Origin: Dactylonectria macrodidyma | Lineage: Eukaryota; Ascomycota; Sordariomycetes; Hypocreales; Nectriaceae | DNA: 64,000 bases | Direction: 5' to 3' | Assembly (NCBI GenBank): GCA_020744425.1 | Contig: JAGMUV010000001.1 | Coordinates: forward strand, 6,324,001-6,388,000 | Shown here: piece by piece, positions 33,447-44,637 of the stretch | Layout of the letters: every line of letters begins with the position of its first letter | Numbering within the stretch: the first letter of the stretch is position 1 | Notes under the pieces: generated by a model | What the model saw: only the letters and a program-made list of their open reading frames with translations | Database searches by the model: none | Told to the model about the DNA's origin: nothing | Made by a program: the position numbers and the translations under genes

Positions 33447-34902
33447 ATGGCGTCATCCCACTACTCCGACCTACCCGAGGTGTACGGATCGAATTTGCCA
33501 GAAGTGGCACCACCGACTGCGTCGAATCTCCCCGAGGTCGTGGGCGGACCGAAGCACGACGGCGCCTATCACGCAGTGCCTGGTCAGGATGGCAAACTCG
33601 ATCGGGAGCAGTTTGCAGCCTTGGGGGGCGTAGAAACACCGAGCGAACGTAGGATATGGGGCCTGAAGCGGAAGACATTCTTCATCGTCCTCGCCATCGC
33701 CATTGTGGTCATTATTGGCGCGGTTGTCGGTGGTGTTGTCGGAGCACTTGTCGGAAAGAAGGACTCTGATTCCGACTCTGATTCAAGTTCAGGTCAATCA
33801 ACATCAACAAGTAGTGGGAGTTCACCAACGTCTACGGCTGTGGCCAAGAACATCCTGCCAAAGTCACAACTTGCGAGTTCCAACTGGACCGACAATGACG
33901 GATACGAACACTACTATCTATTCTATCAGAACCGCCGAAACGAGATCATGACTTCCATCTGGGACTCGGAGAACAAAACGTGGGAGGCAAGAGGCGTGAC
34001 GGACAACCTGGAATCCAGCGTCGAACTCAACATAATCCGAGGAACGTCCATCGCTACCACAGCCTGGAGAGACTCGGACCACGAATTCAACATCCGAGTC
34101 TACTTTCTCCTGGCAAGCAACGCTATCGGAGAGCTATGGACGCCGGGGTCCTATTCCGGCTCTACGTGGATCCAGGGCGATCTTGGCGCGCAAAACTTTA
34201 TTAAGCCAGCTAAAGGATCCAATCTTGCCACGTGCCGACCCAACATGGGCAACTCGTCGTGGCCGCCCATCGCGTTATTATGGCAGAACGACGACCAAGA
34301 CATCTTTTTCACGACGAATGAGGGTGGCAACTGGGGCAGCGGTGGCACATTTGCAACTGCGACCAACTCTTCTGGTTTGGCCTTAACTAGTCTTTACCAG
34401 AAAGACGAAGACAGCCTGGATTTGCCTCTATGGAGGCCTTACTACGACAACTCTGACAAGCTACAAGAGTACATCGTAGACCCGCGACTGGACATAGGCG
34501 CCTCTACTCTTGGTAAGCAATCCGCTCCCATCCAGATGCATCGTACTATGCTGACCCCTAAGCAAAGGCTCCCGACTCGGTGACCTCCCAGATGGAGCAA
34601 CTAGCAACTTCGCTGCTGTTGTCTACAACCTATATAACCTGATTGTGATCAACATCGAGGAGGATGGTACCCTGACTGGCAGGTACTGGAACGACTCCGT
34701 GTGGTCCGAACCCGATGCACCGACGTTCAAAAGCTCACCGAGTGGCTTTTCATCCTCCTCGTCCTTTACGGCTATTTCGGTGCATGCCGGAAAGAGGATA
34801 TACGGAATAGTAGATGGAGAGATTCTCGAATGGAAGTTTGAGGAAGATACCCCGATGGAGTGGACTTATGTAGGTCAGGTGAACACGACGGTTTCCGAAT
34901 GA
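33447..34902 (+). CDS. Type II membrane protein with fucose-lectin-like beta-propeller
   Basis: Two exons, 33447-34512 and 34568-34902, give 466 residues. The cytoplasmic N-terminus has three (D/N)LPEV repeats at about 8-31, then a single membrane anchor at 78-103 (TFFIVLAIAIVVIIGAVVGG) and a Ser/Asp/Thr-rich stalk. The outer part has repeated W/G blades such as SNWTDNDGYEHYYLFYQN, TSIWDSENKTWEARGV and TTAWRDSDHEFNIRVYF. This layout fits membrane-anchored relatives of fungal fucose-specific lectins, which bind fucosylated glycans with a six-bladed propeller. Several N-x-S/T sites are present. Start at ATG 33447 was chosen because the frame upstream reads as leader. Sugar binding is inferred. 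Confidence 0.75.
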
Positions 34903-35057
34903 CGAATGAAGCGCTTTGTTTGTTGATAGAATATTAATCTTTCCAACTATTTATATATACATTTCTTCACCTTATACGTGCATCGAAATGAAATCGACTC
35001 TGACTAGTAGTTGAAGCGAGCGAAGTCAGGACGTCAGGTTGCAATGGAGAAGCGGAA

Positions 35058-35600
35058 TTGATAGGAAGCGATACAGCCGCCGTATCGGAAGTTTCTGACG
35101 TTCAGGCGTCGAATTGTAGAAGCATTCAAACATCGTATGCCCGCAGAACCCCAAACCAACCCGATCCGCCCGCCCAGCTCTTCCCACGGCTCAACTACAC
35201 CAAGGTCATCCAGGACGGCGAGTTTGCGCACTGCTTCGAGCAAGCGTTCGAGTGGGAGCAGATGCAGTACGTCTTCTACCCATACTACTGGTCGAGTAAG
35301 TCTGTCTGGTACGACAAGGCAAGGCAAGGCAGAACAAGGGCCGACCCGCTCTTCGTGGAGTCTCCGAGAGCCGGTCAGGCAAGGGTCGTCATACCAGCCC
35401 GGCCATCGATAGAGCCTGCCGTGTGGTACTACTTCATGACTAAGCAGATGTAGAGGGCGGTAATTTGCCGATAGTCACGGATTCGGATTATTTATCTATT
35501 GCGGAGGGGATCAAGGAGAAGACTGCGGTGCCTAGCATAGAGAGTTCCGTATTACCCGTCTTGGGAGGTCGTTATGCCGACGACAATCATCAAACTTCGT
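35058..35600 (+). pseudogene. Decayed fragment of an unnamed aromatic-rich conserved protein
   Basis: The frame from 35058 contains LFPRLNYTKVIQDGEFAHCF, then FEWEQMQYVFYPYYW and ARVVIPARPSIEPAVWYYF, and stops at 35451-35453. The homologous text seems to resume in another frame (GGNLPIVTDSDYLSIAEGIK) until 35600, so a frameshift plus a stop interrupts it. From memory this resembles the C-terminal part of a protein family common in bacteria and scattered in fungi; I cannot name it. There is no convincing start or upstream domain, so I call it a broken remnant. A solo LTR lies 210 bp downstream. Confidence 0.5.
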
Positions 35601-35804
35601 GATGCGGGATTAGACTGACACCGTTCCCCCTTCTGGGCATGCTGGATATCTTAGCCGAACTGATATACCCATTGATGCACTTGGCCGTCTCTCTCCGTCA
35701 AGGTCTAGCCCTTGTAGTGAAAGAGTCGTTGATTGTCTTCTCCTGTACGTTCTGGAACGAGTGTGGTTGACTTGGCAGGATGGGGAATGGCCATTTCGAT
35801 TTGG

Positions 35805-35809
35805 GGTAG
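35805..35809. repeat. Target-site duplication GGTAG, left copy
   Basis: GGTAG precedes the solo LTR and is repeated at 36061-36065. The pair shows the LTR was left by a normal insertion followed by LTR-LTR recombination. Confidence 0.93.
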
Positions 35810-36060
35810 TGTCACATCTATCAACTGTTGAGACTGAAGATAAAGTCTCAAAGGCTCGGATCTCTAGTAAACCGGTCTCAAAGACCCGGCTTCCTAACAA
35901 GCCGGTCTCGAAGACCCGGATCCCTTGGGATCCGGTCTACCGAGAACCTTATCATAGCTATGAGGGCAACCTACAAATAGGTCTGCCGCGAGCCCTCAGT
36001 TAGATAGAAATCAAGAGCTTCTATTCACATCACAATGCACCCTTCCTATCAGATGCAACA
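35810..36060 (+). mobile_element. Solo LTR of the same copia family
   Basis: 251 bp, TG...CA, same family as the LTRs at 12878 and 18393. I count three substitutions: G for A in the CTAATAAAC region, and two in CTACTTACATC, which reads CTATTCACATC here. It is flanked by GGTAG on both sides. The internal region was lost, presumably by recombination between LTRs. Confidence 0.96.
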
Positions 36061-38004
36061 GGTAGTAATGTGAGAAACATCGATATTGTTGTGTTGCTGT
36101 GGGTAGACAGGAATCAAGATCTTCTATCGTCACCAAGCTGTTCCTACCAATCCATCGTGTCTGATAACAGCTTTTGTTAATAACCTCTCGTGGCTGCCAT
36201 ATTACCTCGAAGCCTTTTGTGACCTGCTCATTATCTTTTGAATTCTTGGCTAGTCTCTTCCACAGTGAAAGAGGTGAGAAGTAAAAAGGCTGCCGGATAG
36301 TATTGTCGGGGCTTTCACCCATATTGTTACTATAGTGGCTTGAGACCCCTCCGTGGTAAAACATATTAGCTTCGCGGAAGCAATAATCGTTCCATCTACA
36401 TCCAAGAGCCCTTGCCGGTACTAAAGAAAAGAACCCCATGATCTCATCCTCTCTGGCGGTTGTGGAGGCGACATATCTTCAATATCGCCGCATGTCGTTG
36501 GCGGAGTCGACGTCTTCGGCTGGGCCTGTTAGGCAACGCACATTGTCCTTGGGTATGTTGGTGCTGTAGTGGTGACTGACGGAGGAAAACTGCTGACTTC
36601 CTTATCAAGGTAGGAGCTTGATGGCGATCGTGGTTGTTGTCGCCAGAGTGCGGGCCGACTAGGCGCGGCAGTCCAAGAAGGACATATGTTTTTCGCCGCC
36701 GCTGTCAACAAAGTCGCCAACGATTTTGACATAGTTAAACCTGTTAAATAGTGGCAAAAGAAAGCTCATGGAAGTAGCTTGAAAGGCTGATAAATATTGT
36801 TATCTAAGATGACAGTTGTTGAATTGGACTATGTTAGAACACTTAGGCGCAGGGTGAAACATTGGCACAGTCCGAAAGGTTGGCGATTAGAACGAGTTGT
36901 TGTAGAATATGTGGACAGGAATGGCCCCATTGAATAAAGAGATTCAGCGTCTATCCAAATTAAGATAATCTGAGTTTTCGGAGTAGTTCCACCTACATAT
37001 CAAGTGCAAGTCCATTCAACATATATGTAATGTCAATTGCATCGAGATCATCGGAATTGCGACAGTATCTTGGGACTGAACTATGAGAATCTAATGACAT
37101 TTATTATGGAAGCAAGAATCTCGACACATTTTTGGGACTAGAATTCTCAAAATCGCCCATAAACCTCACCTTACTCAAACCTAATCGTTGACACTTGTCA
37201 ATCGGATGAGCTGAGAAGGGGTGGCGAGACGATTATAACCTAGTAGTCCCATTAGGAGCTGGTTGGGACTCAAGTAATCAGTGGCGTATGAAGCGGAATC
37301 TCAATCAGCGGTGTAACCGTCAGCACCACAATCATGACAAAAAAGCATGAGAAGGCATGGCCCTCTGAAAGCCGAACATCGTACATGCTGCCGGGGTATC
37401 CCCTCTAACCCGTGCAATTATGGATCTTTTACTGGTAAAAAGCCTCAAAACTTATTGTCCAGAAACGAGATGGCCGTGGATTTACTGCATCCTGTCAGAA
37501 TCAGGAGCTGCAGTATACAGCAAGGCCCTGACGTACCCCTGAGTAGATGGCCTGCGAACCCACTTCAGGTCATGCATTTGCGTCGAAATTGATGCAATAT
37601 CATGAACTTCATCTGCATTGTTTACGTTTGTGATTGTTGTCTCCAATCGGAAAGTTACAAAATCATCATGACAGTGGGTCAGTGTTAGGTAATTGGGATC
37701 CCCGGATGTCTTGGCGGCCACTGTGTTGATGGGCGCATGGACTCGAGTTCGGTAGTTGCGGAAAGGGCAGCAAAGTAATAAAAGCAATAAGTGCTGTGAA
37801 ACCTTTCTTTAATTCTCTTGATTTCGAGGTTCCTCAGCTGCGGAGTTTTGCGGTGTCTATATCTGCACTTCACGCCACTTCACGATTTGGGACTACCTGA
37901 TGCGTCTCATCATTCGAGCCACAATTCATCCTCGAGCTGCTCTCCCCCCAGAAAAAAGGAAACCGCACTGAAGAACACAGAAGACACTTTTTTTTTCTGA
38001 GAAA
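36061..38004. other. AT-rich intergenic region, about 1.9 kb
   Basis: The first five bases are the right copy of the solo-LTR target duplication. The rest is A/T-rich with no recognisable gene. A run of T at about 37988-37996 lies just before the next start codon. Confidence 0.5.
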
Positions 38005-39438
38005 ATGCATGTGTACGTGAGGGGAGCTAACCGGTGGCTGGACGACCATGTCGAGGCCTTCGTTCGACAACATGTGCCAGATGCTGTTTTCCATGACAGC
38101 ATCACAACGTTCCCTTCACAACCCGACAGTGTTTTCCAGCTTTGTGATGGTTGGGAACTCAATCAGCACTTTGCTGTGCTGAACAAAGTCGAGGCTGGGC
38201 TTATCAATGCTTACCCCAACAGCGATGCCCTAGCACGCAAGGATCATCTCGCCCAGGTGGTGGACTACTGGGTTGCGAAGAGACCACTGAGTGTCTTGAA
38301 AGAGAGGGTACCAGCAACTGTTCGACTGTCATTGGATTATGCCGAGTATGTGGATGATGCCCTCGCCGCGACTGACGACCTCACCTTACTCTATTCGCTT
38401 GAGGATAATGAGGGCAAGGACCCCTCTGAACGCGAGTGGTGGATTCTGAAGCCCGCAATGATAGACTGTGGTGCTGGAATCCGCATCTTTAGCACAATGG
38501 AAGAGCTTGCAAGCAACCTAGAACTGGCTGCAGATATGGAGGAGAGCGAAGACTCAGAGAAAGATGCTGAACTGTTCACAACGATGACACCAAGCGAGTC
38601 TGATGATGACTCCGATGGCTTCAGGCCGACCCTGTCGACCCCAGGTCTGACATCGCTAGACGCTTTGATCACCGCCAGTGGGAAATTGACCCTTAATGGG
38701 AACTCAGATAAGCCTGTGGTGGGAGACATGGCCGGGTACCTTTTTATCCACGAGCACTCTCGCATCCCATCGGCTCAAATGCGGGAGTTCGTTGCACAGA
38801 GATACATCATCTCAATCCCGCCAGTCGAGGGCAGGAAGTGGCACGCTCGAGCGTATGTTCTCTCCATCGGGCGGCTCAAGGTACACGTTTTCCGAGAAAT
38901 GCTCGCTCTGTTAGCCATCGAGGACTATGAGCCGCCATGGAAGAAACCCAGTCTTCGGTCATCCCTCACCAACACGGCGCTTCAAGGAGAAGATGAGTTT
39001 GTGAGCAACCAGTCTATGAGAGACTTTTGGGAATTACCAGACGACTTGCTTCCCAGCGACTGGAAGACTAGCGTTTTTCAGCAAGCATGCGACATCTCGG
39101 CAGAGCTCTTCAAGGCAGCCGCTCACACAATGGCCGACAAGTTCACGCCGCTCGATAAATGTTTTGAGCTCTTTGCTGTAGACTTTCTTGTCGATACGAA
39201 CGGGACAGCGTGGCTGCTGGAGGTCAACGAGACGCCGGCTTTCTACCAACACGGGTTTGCAGGCTCATTGGCGGTGCGACTGATGGAGTCGGTTGTTTCT
39301 GTGGCCATGGAGCATCTAAATGTGGAAAAGGTAGAGGGAACTTGTCAATCCGAGGCTAGGCAGCGGATGGTAGAGGTTCTAAACGAGACGGATAAACTTG
39401 CGAAGAGCAACATCACTGAAATTCTGCCGGAGAAATAA
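38005..39438 (+). CDS. Tubulin-tyrosine ligase-like (TTL) domain protein
   Basis: Single-exon 477-residue member of the ATP-grasp TTL family, whose enzymes add amino acids to proteins. Visible ATP-grasp elements are WWILKPAMIDCGAGIRIF at 145-162, the substrate/ATP strand FVAQRYIISIPPVEGRKWHA, and the metal-binding end FAVDFLVDTNG...LLEVNETPAF near 388-413. An acidic Ser-rich insert (around residues 180-205) separates them. Its closest named relative may be the TTL part of yeast Pby1, a P-body protein, but the length here covers only that domain. Fungal TTL proteins are often not tubulin enzymes, so the substrate is open. Confidence 0.9.
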   Translation: MHVYVRGANRWLDDHVEAFVRQHVPDAVFHDSITTFPSQPDSVFQLCDGWELNQHFAVLNKVEAGLINAYPNSDALARKDHLAQVVDYWVAKRPLSVLKERVPATVRLSLDYAEYVDDALAATDDLTLLYSLEDNEGKDPSEREWWILKPAMIDCGAGIRIFSTMEELASNLELAADMEESEDSEKDAELFTTMTPSESDDDSDGFRPTLSTPGLTSLDALITASGKLTLNGNSDKPVVGDMAGYLFIHEHSRIPSAQMREFVAQRYIISIPPVEGRKWHARAYVLSIGRLKVHVFREMLALLAIEDYEPPWKKPSLRSSLTNTALQGEDEFVSNQSMRDFWELPDDLLPSDWKTSVFQQACDISAELFKAAAHTMADKFTPLDKCFELFAVDFLVDTNGTAWLLEVNETPAFYQHGFAGSLAVRLMESVVSVAMEHLNVEKVEGTCQSEARQRMVEVLNETDKLAKSNITEILPEK

Positions 39439-39614
39439 TGGTGTACGTGGTATTGTATGAGCTAGACAAAATGAGAATTAGATAGAAAAGAAAAGGCATA
39501 CTGGCGGGGCGGATGGACAACACTCAACTATCTCGAGGGATCAATAGACACAAAACAAAACGCATACATCAGATAGCTCAACTTCTTCTCGAACCATTCA
39601 GGCAATCTGAGATT

Positions 39615-41037
39615 CTATGGCTTACGTCCCCATAACACTCTGATGCGGAAATATGGGTGGTTCCTTCGATCCCGAATTTCGCGGCGAAATTGCGAGATGT
39701 ACACGTAAAATCTCTCCTGAGACCAGCCTAAAATACTAGCCACGAATGTCAATAGCCCAGCAGTATCCTGTGTGGCAAATAGCTGCCCGAACTGACCCAT
39801 TTCCTTTAACTTCGGATCCTTGGGCCAAGGACTGAGGGGACACTGCGTCACAGTTAGTTTGAGTCCTGACACAATAAAGAAACACTCTGACCTTGAAGTT
39901 CCACTCTTCAATGTCTACAAAGCCAGCTTCCTCCATGGCCTTTCGCTGTAGATTGTCGGCGATAACGGTAAACGTTCGACTGGTCGTTTTGGATCCTTCG
40001 ATGAAGATCTGGTCCCACTGGCCCATTGCCGACTCCGGCGTCACGGTGTCATCATCACTCTCAATGGTTGGCGAGGCTTCGAAGCTTTCCAAGTAACCAC
40101 CGCTCCCAAGAGTCTTGTACGCCTGCTTGAAAAGTTCGGTCCAGTCAGGGATCGTGCCCACGAGGTATCGAATATGAACATAATCATATGAACCCGGCGT
40201 GAATGTCCATTCTTGAGTGCAATCATCAATTTCGCTAGGTAAAAAGGCATCAGAAAATCATTTTAAAGCGGGATATGTCGACTCACAACTTCAAGTTGGG
40301 CGGAATCCAAGAAGGCTGGATTGGTGAAATATCGGTACCAACAACTTCGCAAGTGGGAAACTCGTCTGCAAAATCACTACGTGTCGTTGTTAGTTCCGAA
40401 CGGTTTCGTCTATCGTAGGTTGCACTCACATCGCCCATATGCCTGATCGCAAAGCTGTTCAGCATTTGATAGATGTGGAAATTCGATAGTCCACATACCT
40501 GTGCCGCAGCCAATGTCGAGCGCTTTCTGGATGTATAAGTTAGCACTCTGGCAATCCTGCCTATGTAACCCGTGCTGACCTTGATGTCTTGAGAAATAGG
40601 CGCCAAATACAATTTCCCATCTTGAGCGAGAGTCCACATATGGTGGCTGCACAAAGCATGAGCGTGGACACGGAAATTCAGCGTTGTCCTTACATTATAT
40701 CCATTGCTTCACTCTGAGCTTCGTCATTGGATCCCCTGTAGATGGATAGTGAGTAAATGAGGCTGGTAGATAACTGTTGAATTCATGTCTACCAGTAAAA
40801 GGCGTTGCCTCTATCGCTGTGGTACGTGCGTCCTTGGATTGTTCTGTATTGCAAGATACTCGATGTGATTGAGGCAGTGGAACTCCGTGCGTCGGGCCCC
40901 AAAGTAGAGTCGACATCGTCGTCATCCACGTCGTCGTCAACTTCGTCAGCTTCGATGATCTGGTCCGGCCCAGGGTTCGAAGGATTCGAAGGATTCGAAA
41001 CCGGTGACGAGACTTCTCTCGCCGGGCTGCTAGGCAT
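39615..41037 (-). CDS. LaeA-type SAM-dependent methyltransferase
   Basis: Class I methyltransferase of the fungal LaeA/TAM-like group. Eight exons fit in frame: 41037-40793, 40735-40694, 40646-40580, 40526-40499, 40442-40430, 40376-40287, 40234-39892 and 39842-39615, giving 351 residues. The N-terminus is acidic and disordered ([13 protein letters not shown]). The SAM motif [20 protein letters not shown] is built from three exons, including a 13-nt micro-exon encoding [32 protein letters not shown] and HIRYLVG follow as in the family. LaeA homologs affect chromatin and secondary metabolism, but this large family has many members of unknown substrate. It is convergent with the TTL gene. Confidence 0.9.
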
Positions 41038-43056
41038 GGTGACGGTACGAATGGAGCGATAGGTATTGCTTAATGAAGAGAAATGCGGCTAATGTATAAT
41101 GTGGCTGTGAGGAGATATAAATGGCTCCATGTTTGAAGCGGGGAGAAGAGGAGCACCACGTAGCAAGTCGGCATCTGCATGAAGAACAGCAGTCTGGCAC
41201 GGTTTTTTTTTGGCTTGAGCGATCTCACATGTTCTGTGCATCCAACCATGATGTGGGCAGGCTACATACACGACAGGCTGCGATTCTAGTGGTTGAAATT
41301 TGGGGGAATCCTGATCGGGATGAACAACTCGTTTCATACGTCCAATCCTAGGCCTCATACGCCCGCTAAACAGCTGCCATGTCCAGCTTGAGCCGAGTGC
41401 ATGCTTAAATTCCTCACTTTTCCCGCTCTTGGCTCTCTTACTCTGTGCGATTGCGGGGAACATCGCGTAGAAGAGCAGGGGAGAAGGGTCGTGACCAACA
41501 TGTCGTTATGCGGTTGGTTGTAATAGCTTGGATCGGGTTTGTCGTAGACATCCCGAGCCAATCGCCAGTGTGACACCTTTCGATAAACGTTACATGCCCC
41601 GCAGAAAGAATGATGGATATCTGCTTAACCGCCCGCCTTTTCGCGGCATCTCCAAAATGCCTCTACATTCAATCAGGTTTGGGCACGGTTGGCCGATCAA
41701 GGACCCATGTCGATGCATTAGCCGAAGGTTAACATCCACTTTCGAAGCCCTTCCTTGCTGATCTTCCCTCGATTGCCCATTTAAGGAATCTAGACCGCTT
41801 CGACGCTTAAACGAGAACTGCGCCACACGCAGAGTTGGCGGCAGATGCACGAGCGGCAACTAATGACCCACGAGGGAACAACGCATCTTATCTATGTGTA
41901 AAATCTGTCGCCCAGCAAACTTGGCAACACTTGGATGCTGATCGTTAGCCAAGATGCGACCTCGTGCCGCATTACACGTTGCAGTATAGGTTCAAGAATG
42001 TGGAAGGGTCGTGACTCATGGGGAGGAAAACTGGTGGAGGGGATTTTTAGATTACCCACTGCGCACAAAGGAAGCCCGATGTTCAAATAGAAGTCAGGCC
42101 GCAATCCATAGTCTAACTGTAGATGCCAGCAATCCTGCTCGGAGTTGCACAGAATCTAGGCGCCTCGAGCTATGCATACATGTTGATTGGCTCGGAGAAA
42201 TAGAAGATAAACGTTGAGACAATTTGCAAATGGGTGCTTTATTTACTGAGAGTCTTCAATGTCATCTTGATATGTTAGTATGTCGTCTCCTCCGCACCTT
42301 GAAATTCATGACGTGAATGTGCAAGAGGAAAAGAAAGTCTTCAATTTTGAAGACATATGCACAGTAACTTGGTGCAGCTTAAATTGGCACTGACGATCAA
42401 CAAGTAGGTGAAGTCAGTTTATACGCCTTTGGTTACCTACAAAGCAAACATTCTAAAAATAGTGATTCGGGCTGCTAAGAAGTCTGAGAGCCCAGAGAGC
42501 GATACTGATGAATGAGAAGTCTGATTACAAGGACAACAAATCTCAGTAAGGTCTACTGAAGACAAGCGACCGCATCGGACCACAAGACCGGCTTTTCCAG
42601 AAGACAACCATGTCAGCCAACCAAGCAGATCTTGATGGCGTGGCAAATATCTAGTACTTGCGACCATCGAATTCGAGATTGTAGAATACGTCACTCCGGA
42701 AATTTGCTACGGGTATGTCTCATTTAGCCCTTCGGCTAGCGGTCCATCCCCACGAGCATCAGCTTGCCGAATCTTCCATTGCCTACCAGTGATATCTTCG
42801 TAATACATGTTGGCCTTTTCAACAGTCTCGCCTCGACGTTACAGCACATGGCTTGTTCTTGCAGAGCAAATGCTACCCTACAGGGTAACACCCAACTCCG
42901 CGCATGACTCTCCTTTCCGGCCACAGCGCATAATGTGTTGTTCTCCTGCTGGAACAAACGAAAAGCACTCTCAAGGCAAGTGTATCGAGAGGTAGGATAT
43001 TTTGGCGGCGTGGAGTCGTGACCTATTGTGGCTAAGTCTAAAGCCGATCTACGTTA
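41038..43056. other. Intergenic region, about 2 kb
   Basis: No gene is recognised. The last few hundred bases might hold an unrecognisable N-terminal part of the decayed monooxygenase that follows. Confidence 0.45.
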
Positions 43057-44106
43057 TCCTACTAGGCTTACTGGCTACAGTCACGGGTACAATTGTATGC
43101 TTTTTGAGCGCGGAACGCTCCTCAAAATGCTCATAATCATCTTTCAAACGAGTTGAACTAGTTGATCTTGGATAAGCACGTCACCTCCATTAAATCGGGG
43201 GCTGATGTAGCCGAGGTGACTTGCTCAGTTGGCAATCCGTTCAACGCATCTATGCTGATTGGAGCTGATGGCATCCGGAGCAGAGCCCGTTTCTTCGTTG
43301 ATGGGGGAGCTGGTGCTGCTAGTCCTGACGAAGAGGACGGCTTTATTGAGGGAACCTTCGCCATCACTTATTACGACGTATATGGACATAGTGGTTTTCT
43401 CTCGTCAGACTTGGAAAGGCGGGCTGTGTACGAAACACATTCTAATGCGTTCAGTACCCAGCTCATTGTGCCTTCACCCGAGCGATACTTCTTCCTCATC
43501 TGCCAAAAGCTGCCTAACTCCGCTCGAACCAAGCAGCAGATCACTCCACAGAAAGCGGAGGAGCTGGCGAGACGAAATACCGACACGTGTCTGGCGCCAG
43601 CTGTACCGTATAAGCAAGCGTGGGAGAACAAGACATAGCCTCTCATGGCGCCACTTGAAGAAGGTGTCACCAAGACGTGGTTCAGAGACCGGTTAGTCTT
43701 GCTTAGCGATTCAGTCCACAGAATGACGCCGAACTAGGGTTTCAGTACCAACTCTAGGTGGCAATCGATCGCGGTTTTGGTCAGTCTCCTAAGAACACTG
43801 TTGGCCGACAAACCAAGCCCAGGCATAAAGGAACTCACAGCGCTATTTGCCACATCCGATGATTTCGTCGTCAATCTACACAGAAAGATACTCAGTTATC
43901 GGCGCTGACGACTCGCGTCCAGGCATGGGACAACTGACTGTGGCAGATTTCTGATCAGTACATCCTTCCATATATCGGTGGCGATGTTGCCCTTTTGAAG
44001 TACCTTTGCGCTCGCGCAATTAAAGGAGGGGTCACTTTGGATTTCTTGCCTGAGCTGAACTTTTGAGAGGGTAAGATAGCATGGGTTAACAAACTGCCTG
44101 CATAAG
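43057..44106 (+). pseudogene. Decayed FAD-dependent monooxygenase (PaxM-like group)
   Basis: Pieces of one enzyme appear in order but in different frames with stops. They are TGYSHGYNC...LFERGTLLKML near 43070-43130; SMLIGADGIRSRARFF near 43250-43295, in the longest open piece (43162-43638); [20 protein letters not shown] near 43660-43720 after an in-frame TAG; VLVSLLRTLLADKPSPGIK near 43775; and YILPYIGGDVALLKYL with IKGGVTLDFLPEL near 43960-44055. The FAD-binding N-terminus with GxGxxG is missing. At least two stops and several frameshifts make it non-functional. Relatives occur in terpenoid and polyketide pathways, but nothing similar remains beside it. Confidence 0.8.
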
Positions 44107-44637
44107 GTCACTCTGAGTCGCTTTCGCTAGTCAATTTGTGCCGCTTCCACTGGTATGTTTACTTAATCGCATTCTCTTTGTGAAATCAATCAGTTTTCTT
44201 TTTCCTTTTTTCTTTTTTTCAATTTCTTTTTGTTGCGTATCTTCATCATGAATGATTGCCGAAGTTTCTAGATTTGCGTCGATGGCACCTCACCAAATAT
44301 GAAGCCCAAGTCTGTGTAGTCCATTATTAGTTGGTCTTTGCATCATTTGTTCTGCCACAATTGCAGGACAACAGCTCATCTTCGAGAATTAGCATGAGTG
44401 GTATAGAGCAAAGCCCACCCACCCCCTACAGTATCCACACTATGAGCATTATCGGGGCTATGCTAAATGCTCGTTTAAGTGCACATACTGACTTAACTAC
44501 AACGGATATGTCAAGCATCATGCTGTGGTGCGGGGTTATGGTACGCCTGAAACCCTTGGCGCTAGGTTGCATTCACCAAGCTACATTTCGACGACACATG
44601 GCTTCGTTAACCAGAAAATCCTCCAACATCAACGGCC
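44107..44637. other. Leader region of HET gene with overlapping uORF
   Basis: It contains T-rich stretches (about 44190-44235) and an upstream ATG at 44598. That small frame encodes 18 residues and ends at 44654, overlapping the start of the main gene. It arises from a 15-bp direct repeat, CATGGCTTCGTTAAC, at 44597-44611 and 44637-44651. Confidence 0.6.
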
